Source of the DNA: Blautia sp. An249
GTDB taxonomy: Bacteria > Bacillota > Clostridia > Lachnospirales > Lachnospiraceae
Direction: 5' to 3'
DNA length: 64,000 nucleotides
NCBI RefSeq assembly: GCF_002159835.1
Contig: NZ_NFJL01000007.1
Span: 118,007 to 182,006, forward strand
In this document: piece after piece, positions 45,401 to 52,040 of the stretch
Layout: every line of letters begins with the position of its first letter
Position numbering within the stretch: position 1 is the first letter of the stretch
The notes under the pieces: model-generated
Told to the model about the DNA's origin: nothing
Database searches by the model: none
What the model saw: only the letters and a program-made list of their open reading frames with translations
Position numbers and translations under genes: made by a program

Positions 45401-46592
45401 TGTCAATTATCCGCTGTTAAGCTCATACGATACGGAGGACGGCCAGATCGGAGGAGCCTCTCACATGGGAGGCGGCCATAACTCGGTGGTTGTGGACGAA
45501 TACGGCAACCTGGCTCTGATTTACCATGCAAGACCCAATCCGGATCCTCACGAAGGAAAAGGAGGGGCAGGCGGTTTATTCGATCCGTGCAGAAATACCA
45601 TGGTGAAGAGTATCAATGTAGCCTATGACGGAACGCTGGTATTTAACATGACTCCGGAAGAAGAACTGGATCCCCGGTTCAAGACAGTGACGGCGACGAT
45701 CACAGTGGAAGGAAATAAAACCGCGCAGGCAGATTTCCAGAAAGTAATGCCGGAAGTAACGGCAGAAGTCGGCGCCGATTCCAGTGTCACGGTAGAATGG
45801 AAAGAAATTGAACATGCAGCCAGCTACCGGATTTACCGGAAAGAAGCCGGGGGAAGCTTCAGAGGAATTGCCAATGTGGATGCCGGAGCAACCACTTATG
45901 TGGATAAGGCGGCAGAAGCGGGAAAAACCTATTATTACACCGTAAAAGGCTTCTGGGAGGAAGATGCAAAAGGTATCTGCACTAAATATCCCACAGATGT
46001 AAGTGTGAAGATTCCGGTGAAGGAACTGGCGACGCCTTCGGTTAAGACCCGTTCCGTGAACTACTGTACTGTGGAAGTAACCTGGAACAAAATCACAGGG
46101 GCCGACAAGTACGTGATTTACAGAAAAGAAGCAAAACCGGGAACCGCTTTCAAATCCATCGGAACCGTAGGTGGAGGTACTCTAAGCTACCGGGATGGAA
46201 GCGCGAAGATGGGCGTGAACTACTACTATACGGTAAAAGCTTTCGCAGGAAGCATCTACAGCGATTATCAGAAGACGGTAACCGGAATGGCGGTACCATC
46301 CTCTCCGACTCTGAAGGCAGCAGGCAGCAGCAAAGGAGTAACCATCACCTGGACCGGATCCAAGGCAGGAGATAACAAGTTTGCAGACGGCTACCGTGTC
46401 TTCAGAAAGACGGAAGGCGGAAGCTGGAAGACTGTGGGAACGGTAGGAGCAAATACGCGAAGCTTCACAGACACCACAGGAGCAAAGGGAACCACTTATG
46501 TGTATACGGTAAGAGCTTATGTAAAACAGAGCGACGGAACGAATCTGTGGGGAACTTATAATGCTGCAGGCGTAAAAGGCGCAAAAAAATAA
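39471..46592 (+). CDS. Giant secreted protein with two GH43 modules, LamG, Ig and Fn3 domains
   Basis: A 2373-residue exported protein. Order (approximate): signal peptide 1-27; acidic linker to 98; LamG 100-310; two Ig-like 318-508; GH43-A 510-838; two LamG 846-1263; two Ig-like 1273-1430; propeller-like segment 1434-1625; Big 1628-1700; GH43-B 1702-2083; three Fn3-like repeats 2088-2373. Catalytic acids are kept: RDPFLV/IDTTMI/EGPELF in GH43-A and RADPHV/FDVSYY/EGPYLF in GH43-B. The run GH43-A to GH43-B follows the same order as the N-terminal half of giant protein 2. Probably removes alpha-L-arabinofuranosyl or xylosyl units (family inference). No sortase motif is seen; it ends KGAKK. ATG follows AGGAGG. 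Confidence 0.88.
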   Translation: MKKRSRILAWLLVGTLVVSNGAPVQAASLSGDLEEEKSQEELLEEESLDSSLEEDSQFSEEEEPEELEAELTTDDGGDGQNALQGPAEPLNGTSRAGTAESVLAYDMEVEDGKLKDASGNLMDGTLVDLDEGDVNTYNGVSVLDLDGSGYVELPEGIVNGEELTVDITAATTVANAQWLWTLGEDNWSYTFFTPSNGAQDTKFTISKQTPYNGTGAWQTEQSVAVDAAALDGSYQTYTLVWKEDSLALYVEGVKVGETEQTHGLMNVMPESSRSGYIGKSLYNEDPLFKGKVARVDVYSGALTDEEIGEMAEGVDKSAYVKTDIYSAMLGENASADAVTGNLSFPSQVDGSEITWSVQEGQNVVASDGTITRPQQDTTVEVTASFQVDEEEVTETFRITVKPVNQEEVEELAKELTLPYSTEEGSEVYGNITLPETVNGKGSVTWETDHPEIVDVESHENDGAYADIPTPAGVVTRPDKDTEVTMTATVTMGEASVQKDFTFTVKAAPEELDPCEAYLFAHFTGTENNASVEQIYFAGSEDGNHWKDLNDRQPVLTSEIGDKGVRDPFLVRSAEGDKFYLIATDLSIYHRGGWGNAQATTTGSTDLVVWESTDLVNWSEPWLADVASRIPGAGCAWAPEAFYDENTGEYVVYWATGSDESNDLGDRMNVYYAKTRDFRTFTEPVKWIDRQNSIIDTTMIQANGKYYRASGDGQITIDESDSIFGEWKTISTLKDIFNTDRYSGAKLEGPELFLYNEADWEVDEEGNPVETWGLMCDQYSESKGYLPFRTTNIADTTTDSWRTADEVNFGSLKKRHGTILPVTAEEYEAILEAYSKDAPENTDPAQEDPIAEYTFEEGEGDLTLNGKAAIKEEGGNHYLYLDGSSGTFAEFPEGFLDGRNQMTISMDLMTESTNGNFFTFAFGRDTNEYYFLRQRGDELYSAITQNTYSGEASVTAENISYGSGTWNNVKIVLDQDQMRVYVNDVLVGENQKTYVKVSELGEDLKAYLGKSFYSADGYFKGGFDNIQIYNRALTEEEITGAQEEVPLLASYDFSKTEGTTVKDQSGKGNDGEIRGSNYIVDGKNLTLPGGANGSNAAYVELPGSLFAGKKELTISAWLKNETGSGNYSAMFFGTPKNQNNVSSQYWLLNPKNPSGTLKSVITNSADEKYPYNTEYGISPTNSAQGIKGPETDSEWGLYTTVLTEDSITAYYNGEKVGTAAIQNPVSNFGSDLVAYIGKSTYPDMFYKGGVRDVKVWDGVYTDQDVEQLYEDAVFDVAMDTLSFRDGDSVYSSLKLPETLIGKVDAVWSSGNPEVLANDGTVTRPELGEKDASVDLRVNFTTGTLKKEVIYHLTVKALSEEEIAQSLVIPKYISENLPSEINGMEVTYESDDPKVIGKDGTVTFPEAGEGSKTVAITATVGTVEIKGEAEVLEKGGDVVTYVTKGGDLLAYADSRRSDALFVAAKNAEGNYEELNKGKAILYVKWQGDQKVEENWQMGSPEFFRFEDGSLGVIASANNGENGVYIWNSKDTVNFENQRYLTLAETGTQVQDPSLVYDAATQNYKIFWQDQNGGAYVSVFESLENGSKPEVTYTAYITEEKPDGELPEEAVAEEAGGFSMSAAEYELFQKKYGTLHNTGVDSVEVSVEEGEELNLPDTVTAHYSDGTEKNLGVKWDEEALKEIDTSESGTYTIEGEVQQDAFSYPFIAERADPHVFYNEDDGYYYSTGSYYPVSDPQTWGFYAGDCYRAIGIRRAKTLGGLQSAEEHLMFDPDNDPDAQWGTFLWAPEFHKINGTWYCLVGASRGKKAPGQYGWCSNSVLIPYIGDGDDSTSLEEDIQAGGMLDKNQWGDPIVLEGAPSFDVSYYEDENGQGYYVLPNTPGGAQISIVKAKSEGVPQFDGEKVMVKTIEFPWEYGIYEGSVSASNPEGTDQGVVEGPYLFSYGDKVYISYSGATVDKYYCLGLMVADKGNDIMDPDSWTNVNYPLLSSYDTEDGQIGGASHMGGGHNSVVVDEYGNLALIYHARPNPDPHEGKGGAGGLFDPCRNTMVKSINVAYDGTLVFNMTPEEELDPRFKTVTATITVEGNKTAQADFQKVMPEVTAEVGADSSVTVEWKEIEHAASYRIYRKEAGGSFRGIANVDAGATTYVDKAAEAGKTYYYTVKGFWEEDAKGICTKYPTDVSVKIPVKELATPSVKTRSVNYCTVEVTWNKITGADKYVIYRKEAKPGTAFKSIGTVGGGTLSYRDGSAKMGVNYYYTVKAFAGSIYSDYQKTVTGMAVPSSPTLKAAGSSKGVTITWTGSKAGDNKFADGYRVFRKTEGGSWKTVGTVGANTRSFTDTTGAKGTTYVYTVRAYVKQSDGTNLWGTYNAAGVKGAKK

Positions 46593-46629
46593 TTATCAGC
46601 CCTGTGTAATGACAGGTCAAGTTTACAGA

Positions 46630-46662
46630 CCCTGGTCTGGCTAAATGCCGGGCCGGGGTTTT
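46630..46662 (+). terminator. Terminator after giant gene 3
   Basis: CCCTGGTCTGGC (46630-46641) pairs with GCCGGGCCGGGG (46647-46658) using three G-U pairs, with TTTT following. The T tract is short. Confidence 0.6.
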
Positions 46663-46745
46663 CCAGATCCGTGGGAACTGTGTCTCAGGCTGTAACTGCT
46701 TTACGAGAAGCAACAAAGGGAAGCGTGGGAGAAAGAAAATAAGAA

Positions 46746-46774
46746 TTGTAGAATCGTTGATCCTTTTATACAAT
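46746..46774 (+). promoter_or_regulatory. Promoter of the acidic exported protein gene
   Basis: TTGTAG (46746-46751), 17-nt spacer, TACAAT (46769-46774), ending 46 nt before the chosen start. Confidence 0.6.
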
Positions 46775-46820
46775 GAACCAGACATCTGACGGCGGACGGT
46801 TCATAAGGGAGAGGATAGCC

Positions 46821-48020
46821 ATGGAAAAGAAAGGACACAGGAAATGGATCATCGGCCTTCTCCTGTGTTTTTGCATACTTTTATGTACAGGGAGAAGTCT
46901 GAATCGGGAACCGTGGACGGTTCCGGGAGAAAAAGAAGTTCCTTATGAAACAGAAAAAGAGGAAGAAACAGAAGGGGAAACGGAGGAGGAAGGGAAGGAA
47001 GAAGAGACGGAAGATTCCCTTCCCGACCATATAGGGGAACAGGAAGAACGGCCGGAGAGGTTCCCGTGGGCCCTGTCCGGGGAACAGGAAACAGAGTCGG
47101 ACAAAGAAGAGGCAGATCCTGAGAAGGAACCAGAATCAGAAACAACGATCCTGCGGGAAAGGAACAATCCGGTTATCACACCCCTTCCTTCCGGAATTCA
47201 GGAACAAAATGAGGAAGAACCGGATTCTGAAGGGACAGAACAGGGCGACATCAACGAAGGGAAATATCCCCAAATTGAGACGGACTTGCAGTCGGAAGAG
47301 CTGGTCCAAGAAAAAGTAAAACGGTTTTATGTAGAAGGAAAAGATTATCAGGGAAACCCTCTGGGAGCAGACTATCAGAAGGTAGACGGAAACGGAAAAA
47401 TACTGGAGGGGACAGAAATTTCGGGCGGACGGGTATACTATGAAATGGAACTGACGGAAGGGGAGAATGTGGTTACGATTACTGTAACCGATCCGGAGGG
47501 CAGAGAAACCACAATGGAGAGTATCTTTTATTATGGAAAACAAAAAGAAACGGTTTTGTGCAGCCTGGAGGCGGGGACTCTGGGACTTGGCACATACTTT
47601 ATCAGGCTGATCCCCCTGGAGGAAGGAGAGAGCGTAAGCCAGGTAATCGAAAGGGCTTTGGAAGAACAGGGTTACCACAGTGTTTTCCGAAAGGAAGAAA
47701 ATGCAGAAAATGAGAAATGGCAGGGAGCGCTGGAACGTATAGAAAAGGAAGGGATCACAGAGGGGTACCGGATTCCGCCTGATTTGTATCAACACCTGAA
47801 GGAAGAACAGTATGAGAAACGGGAGCACAGAGAGAATTCCCTGGGGAGCGACGATTTCTGCAGGGGATCCGGATGGGGGATTTCTGTAAACGGAGAATAC
47901 AGAAAGGGAGAAGAATTAAAGGAAGAGGCTTTACAGGGACAAATCATCCGGATACGCTTCTCCCTGTATTATGGGAAAGATATAGGGGCAGCTCAGGAGT
48001 CCTGGGAAAAAGAGTGGTGA
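46821..48020 (+). CDS. Acidic membrane-anchored or secreted protein of unknown function
   Basis: A 399-residue protein I do not recognise with certainty. N terminus: basic MEKKGHRKW then a hydrophobic helix (about 10-26), a signal peptide or anchor. Residues about 35-165 are Glu/Lys/Pro-rich and probably unstructured. Residues about 190-260 (FYVEGKDYQGNPLGA, GENVVTITVTDPEGRE) look like an Ig-type beta sandwich. The C terminus (GWGISVNGEYRKGEELK, GQIIRIRFSLYYGKDIG) resembles DUF4430/transcobalamin-C-like domains. ATG 46821 is chosen for AGGGAGAGGA upstream; the ATG at 46773 lies within the -10 box. Confidence 0.6.
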   Translation: MEKKGHRKWIIGLLLCFCILLCTGRSLNREPWTVPGEKEVPYETEKEEETEGETEEEGKEEETEDSLPDHIGEQEERPERFPWALSGEQETESDKEEADPEKEPESETTILRERNNPVITPLPSGIQEQNEEEPDSEGTEQGDINEGKYPQIETDLQSEELVQEKVKRFYVEGKDYQGNPLGADYQKVDGNGKILEGTEISGGRVYYEMELTEGENVVTITVTDPEGRETTMESIFYYGKQKETVLCSLEAGTLGLGTYFIRLIPLEEGESVSQVIERALEEQGYHSVFRKEENAENEKWQGALERIEKEGITEGYRIPPDLYQHLKEEQYEKREHRENSLGSDDFCRGSGWGISVNGEYRKGEELKEEALQGQIIRIRFSLYYGKDIGAAQESWEKEW

Positions 48021-48026
48021 CGGCTC

Positions 48027-48045
48027 TCCATTAGACGAATGGAGC
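48027..48045 (+). terminator. Short inverted repeat before uvrC
   Basis: CTCCATT (48027-48033) and AATGGAG (48039-48045) with a 5-nt loop and no T tract; it may be a weak terminator or an operator. A poor promoter (TTAGAC, 18 nt, TACACT ending 48061) overlaps it. Confidence 0.3.
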
Positions 48046-48094
48046 GGAATATGGTACACTAATACCCAAGGTGAAAGAGATGGAGGATCAGGGA

Positions 48095-49981
48095 ATGTTT
48101 GATATTCAGGAAGAGTTAAAAAAGCTGCCGGGAAGTCCGGGCGTATACCTGATGCACGATGCCCGGGATGAGATTATTTACGTGGGGAAAGCGGTCAGTC
48201 TGAAAAACCGGGTGCGGCAGTATTTCCAGAGCAGCAGAAACAAAGGCGTGAAGATTGAACAGATGGTTACCCAGATTGCCAGATTTGAATACATTGTGAC
48301 AGATTCTGAACTGGAAGCCCTGGTATTAGAGTGCAATCTGATTAAAGAATATCGTCCCAAATACAATACGATGCTAAAGGATGACAAAAGTTATCCCTTT
48401 ATTAAAGTTACCGTTCAGGAGCCGTTTCCCAGGGTGCTGTTTGCCAGAAGGATGAAAAAGGATAAGGCCAGATACTACGGCCCCTACACCAGCGCAGGAG
48501 CTGTCAAAGACGTTATTGAGCTGGTCCGCAAGCTTTACCGGGTCCGTTCCTGCAGCCGGGTGCTGCCAAGAGACACAGGGAAAGAGCGTCCCTGTCTGTA
48601 TTATCATATGAAACAGTGCGCCGCCCCCTGCCAGGGGTATATCAGCCGGGAGGATTACCGGGAAGGGATTCGGAAGGTTCTGGAATTTCTGAATGGAAAT
48701 GTGAAGGATACCATTTCTGAACTGGAGGAAAAAATGAAAAATGCGGCTGAGGATCTGCGCTTCGAAGAAGCCGGGGAATACCGGGATTTGATTCAGAGCA
48801 TTCAGAAAGTGGGCGAACGGCAGAAAGTCACCAGTTACGGAGGGGAAGACAAGGACGTGGTGGCCATGGCCATGCAGCAGGATCTGGAAGAAAACGGAAA
48901 AGAAGAGAAGCCGGAAGAACAGCTTCGGGAGCAGGATGCGGTTGTCCAGGTATTTTTCATACGGGAAGGGAAGCTCATCGGACGGGATCATTTTTACCTG
49001 AAAACTGCCAGAGGAGATTCCAGAGGACAGATTTTATCCAGTTTCTTAAAACAGTTCTATTCCGGAACCCCTTTCATCCCCAAAGAAGTCATGCTTCAGG
49101 AAGAAATCGACGACAGGGCCATTATTGAGGAGTGGTTAAGCAGCCGGAGAGGCCAGAAGGTGCAGATTCGGGTGCCCAAAAAAGGAAGCAAAGAGAAGCT
49201 GGTAGAGCTGGCGGCAGAAAATGCCAGGATGGTCTTAAGCAAAGATAAGGAAAGGCTGAAAAGAGAAGAGGGAAGAACCATAGGGGCTGTTCATGAGATT
49301 GAAGACTGGACAGGTCTGAAGGGGATTCAGAGGATGGAAGCCTACGACATATCCAATATCAGCGGGTTTGAGTCTGTGGGCTCCATGGTGGTCTACGAAA
49401 GAGGCAGACCGAAACGCAGCGACTACAGAAAATTTAAAATCAAATGGGTGCAGGGGCCTAACGATTATGCCAGTATGGAAGAGGTGCTTACCCGCCGTTT
49501 TAGCCACGAGACAAAGGGAGAACACGACAGTTTTTCCAAACTGCCGGATTTGATTCTCATGGACGGCGGAAGAGGACAGGTGAATATTGCGTTAAAGGTA
49601 CTGGAAAAACTGGGACTTGAGATTCCTGTCTGCGGCATGGTAAAAGACGACAAACACCGGACAAGGGGGCTGTATTATCAAAACGAAGAGATTCCCATTG
49701 ATACAAACACAGAAGGATTTAAACTCATAACCAGAATTCAGGATGAGGCCCATCGTTTCGCTATAGAATTCCACCGCTCTTTAAGAAGCAGGGAGCAGGT
49801 TCGTTCCATTCTGGATGATATTCCGGGGATTGGCCCGGCCAGAAGAAAAGCCCTGATGCGTTATTTTAAATCTCTGGAGGCCATCCGGGACGCCTCTGTG
49901 GAAGAACTGAAAGAAGCCGATTCCATGAATGAGAAAAGCGCCCGCCAGGTCTATGAATTTTTTCACGGGAATCCCAGGTAG
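48095..49981 (+). CDS. uvrC: Excinuclease ABC subunit C
   Basis: A 628-residue nucleotide-excision repair nuclease. GIY-YIG domain at the N terminus ([19 protein letters not shown]), UvrB-interacting UVR motif (about 200-235, [21 protein letters not shown], split [11 protein letters not shown] and [10 protein letters not shown]), RNase H-like second nuclease domain ([21 protein letters not shown]) and C-terminal helix-hairpin-helix pair ([19 protein letters not shown]). It makes both incisions around lesions with UvrB. ATG 48095 with GGAGG 8 nt upstream fits the usual [12 protein letters not shown] start; GTG 48071 and ATG 48080 are less likely. Confidence 0.95.
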   Translation: MFDIQEELKKLPGSPGVYLMHDARDEIIYVGKAVSLKNRVRQYFQSSRNKGVKIEQMVTQIARFEYIVTDSELEALVLECNLIKEYRPKYNTMLKDDKSYPFIKVTVQEPFPRVLFARRMKKDKARYYGPYTSAGAVKDVIELVRKLYRVRSCSRVLPRDTGKERPCLYYHMKQCAAPCQGYISREDYREGIRKVLEFLNGNVKDTISELEEKMKNAAEDLRFEEAGEYRDLIQSIQKVGERQKVTSYGGEDKDVVAMAMQQDLEENGKEEKPEEQLREQDAVVQVFFIREGKLIGRDHFYLKTARGDSRGQILSSFLKQFYSGTPFIPKEVMLQEEIDDRAIIEEWLSSRRGQKVQIRVPKKGSKEKLVELAAENARMVLSKDKERLKREEGRTIGAVHEIEDWTGLKGIQRMEAYDISNISGFESVGSMVVYERGRPKRSDYRKFKIKWVQGPNDYASMEEVLTRRFSHETKGEHDSFSKLPDLILMDGGRGQVNIALKVLEKLGLEIPVCGMVKDDKHRTRGLYYQNEEIPIDTNTEGFKLITRIQDEAHRFAIEFHRSLRSREQVRSILDDIPGIGPARRKALMRYFKSLEAIRDASVEELKEADSMNEKSARQVYEFFHGNPR

Positions 49982-49986
49982 TTCCG

Positions 49987-50015
49987 TTGCAGACCCAGGA
50001 TGGTTATGATAAAAT
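49987..50015 (+). promoter_or_regulatory. hprK promoter
   Basis: TTGCAG (49987-49992), 17-nt spacer, TAAAAT (50010-50015), starting 5 nt after the uvrC stop. Confidence 0.6.
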
Positions 50016-50055
50016 AAAGAAAGATGAGATTGGGGAAGGCAAAGGAGACGAAAAA

Positions 50056-50994
50056 ATGAACAATCGGAATAATAAAGTATATTTAAGTAAAATGGTTCAG
50101 GAACTGGGATTACGGAATCTGACACCGGAAGTAGATCTGACAGATAAGGCTGTGACAGTACCGGAAATTAACCGTCCGGCCTTACAGCTGGTAGGGTATT
50201 TAAAGCATTTTGCCTATGAGAGAGTGCAGATTATCGGTTACGTGGAGTTTACGTATCTGGAACAGTTATCTAAGGAAGAACGGCTGGTTGCTTACGAACG
50301 TTTCATTTCCAGCAAAATTCCCTGCGTAATTTTCAGTACCATGACTCAGCCCACAGAGGATATGCTGGAGCTGGCCGTGAAATACGGAGTGCCCACTTTC
50401 GGCACAGATAAAACAACCAGCAGTCTGATGGCGGAAGTGATCCGCTGGCTGGGCGTACAGCTTGCTCCCTGTATTTCCATTCACGGAGTACTGGTGGATG
50501 TATACGGTGAAGGGGTTCTGATTACAGGAGAAAGCGGTATCGGAAAGAGCGAAGCCGCTCTGGAATTAATTAAGAGGGGCCACCGTCTGGTCAGTGACGA
50601 TGTGGTGGAACTGAGGAAAGTCAGCGACGCTACACTGGTGGGATCGGCGCCGGATATTACCAGACATTTTATCGAACTTCGGGGAATCGGAATTGTAGAT
50701 GTAAAAACTTTATACGGTGTAGAATGCGTAAAGGATACCCAACAGATTGATCTGGTCATTAAACTGGAAGAATGGGACAAAGATAAAGAATATGACCGCC
50801 TGGGACTTCAGCAGGAATATATTGAATATCTGGGAAATAAAGTGGTTTGTCACTCGCTGCCTATCCGCCCGGGACGGAACCTGGCGATTATTGTGGAAAC
50901 AGCGGCAGTAAACCACAGACAGAAAAAGATGGGATATAACGCTGCAGAAGAATTGTACAAACGTGTACAGGCGAACATTGCCAAGAATCGTTAG
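50056..50994 (+). CDS. hprK: HPr kinase/phosphorylase
   Basis: A 312-residue bifunctional enzyme that phosphorylates or dephosphorylates Ser46 of HPr, the switch of CcpA-mediated carbon catabolite repression in Firmicutes. N-terminal MurF-like domain, then Walker A GESGIGKSE (about 158-166), the conserved HRLVSDDVVEL and the family loop IELRGIGIVDVKTLYG. ATG 50056 has AAGGAG 8 nt upstream; an upstream in-frame TTG lies in the promoter. The glucokinase gene follows 17 nt later, so both carbon-control genes are likely co-expressed. Confidence 0.95.
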   Translation: MNNRNNKVYLSKMVQELGLRNLTPEVDLTDKAVTVPEINRPALQLVGYLKHFAYERVQIIGYVEFTYLEQLSKEERLVAYERFISSKIPCVIFSTMTQPTEDMLELAVKYGVPTFGTDKTTSSLMAEVIRWLGVQLAPCISIHGVLVDVYGEGVLITGESGIGKSEAALELIKRGHRLVSDDVVELRKVSDATLVGSAPDITRHFIELRGIGIVDVKTLYGVECVKDTQQIDLVIKLEEWDKDKEYDRLGLQQEYIEYLGNKVVCHSLPIRPGRNLAIIVETAAVNHRQKKMGYNAAEELYKRVQANIAKNR

Positions 50995-51011
50995 AGATAG
51001 GAGATAGTTGT

Positions 51012-51950
51012 ATGTATTGTTTTGGGATTGACGTAGGAGGAACAAGCATTAAATGCGGCCTGTTTTCGGAAAATGGCGCCTTGGAGGATAAATGGGAAAT
51101 CCCTACCAGAACCGAAGAAAAAGGGGAACATATTTTACCGGATATTGCGGAAGCCATTCAGAAAAAAATGCAGGAAAAAAATCTGAAAAAAGAAGAGATC
51201 AAAGGCGTGGGAATCGGACTTCCCGGGCCGGTAACGGATCAGGGAGAAATCCTCTGTGCTGTAAACCTCTACTGGGGCAGAAAGAATGTGGAAGAAGAGC
51301 TGACAAGACTGACAGGACTTCCTTCTAAAGCCGGAAATGATGCCAATGTGGCCGCCCTGGGAGAAGTCTGGAAAGGTGCGGCAGAGGGTCATGAGAACGT
51401 GCTGATGGTTACCCTGGGAACCGGCGTTGGCGGCGGAATTATTTTAAACGGAAGAATTCACACAGGCGTTCACGGAGCAGCAGGGGAAATCGGACATGCC
51501 AATGTGAATCCTCATGAAACAGAAAGCTGCAACTGTGGAAATAAAGGATGTTTAGAACAGGTGGCTTCTGCCACCGGTATCGCCCGTCTGGCCAGACAGG
51601 AGCTGGCGGCCGGCCAGGATGAAAGTGTATTAAGAGGGCTGGAGGATGTGACGGCCAAGGATGTATTTGATGCCTATAAACAGGGAGATAAGACGGCGGC
51701 AAAAGTTGTGGATACCTTTGCCAGATATTTATCTATGGGTCTTTCTTCTTTCGTATCCGTTCTGGATCCAGACGTGATTCTTATCGGAGGAGGAGTTTCC
51801 AGGGCAGGACAGGTTTTAATTGACTGTGTAGAAAAATATTACAGACAATACGCCTTCCCAAGTGCCAAGGATACGCCGATTATTCTGGCATCCCTGGGAA
51901 ATGACGCAGGAATTTACGGAGCCGCCCGCTTAGTTATCCAGAATACTTAA
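51012..51950 (+). CDS. glk: ROK-family glucokinase
   Basis: A 312-residue sugar kinase of the ROK family. Seen: ATP phosphate motif FGIDVGGTSIKCGLF, GIGLPGPV, catalytic Asp in NDANVAALGE, TLGTGVGGGII, metal-site EIGHANVN and the ROK zinc signature CNCGNKGCLEQ. It phosphorylates glucose to glucose 6-phosphate; other hexoses are possible within the family. It follows hprK by 17 nt and is closed by a strong terminator. Confidence 0.92.
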   Translation: MYCFGIDVGGTSIKCGLFSENGALEDKWEIPTRTEEKGEHILPDIAEAIQKKMQEKNLKKEEIKGVGIGLPGPVTDQGEILCAVNLYWGRKNVEEELTRLTGLPSKAGNDANVAALGEVWKGAAEGHENVLMVTLGTGVGGGIILNGRIHTGVHGAAGEIGHANVNPHETESCNCGNKGCLEQVASATGIARLARQELAAGQDESVLRGLEDVTAKDVFDAYKQGDKTAAKVVDTFARYLSMGLSSFVSVLDPDVILIGGGVSRAGQVLIDCVEKYYRQYAFPSAKDTPIILASLGNDAGIYGAARLVIQNT

Positions 51951-51963
51951 AAAAGAGTATAGA

Positions 51964-52016
51964 AGAGCCGCTGCAAAAAGATGTTCATTCATCTGTTTGC
52001 AGCGGCTCTGTTTTTT
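51964..52016. terminator. Terminator between glk and the convergent PBP gene
   Basis: AGAGCCGCTGCAAA (51964-51977) pairs perfectly with TTTGCAGCGGCTCT (51996-52009), followed by GTTTTTT. The minus-strand side ends in a weaker T-rich run, so it could act in both directions. Confidence 0.9.
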
Positions 52017-52040
52017 GCATCATAGGCATTAGGAAGGTCT

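Noticed and set aside
46500..46592. C-terminal LPXTG or SLH anchor in the giant proteins
   Set aside because: All three end in short basic tails (VSAAK, GVKK, GAKK) directly after the last Fn3-like repeat; no sorting signal or S-layer repeats are visible.
14730..46592. Horizontally acquired mobile island carrying the giant genes
   Set aside because: No integrase, transposase, flanking tRNA or direct repeats were found at the borders, and base composition of the genes is like the surroundings; transfer cannot be supported from this window.
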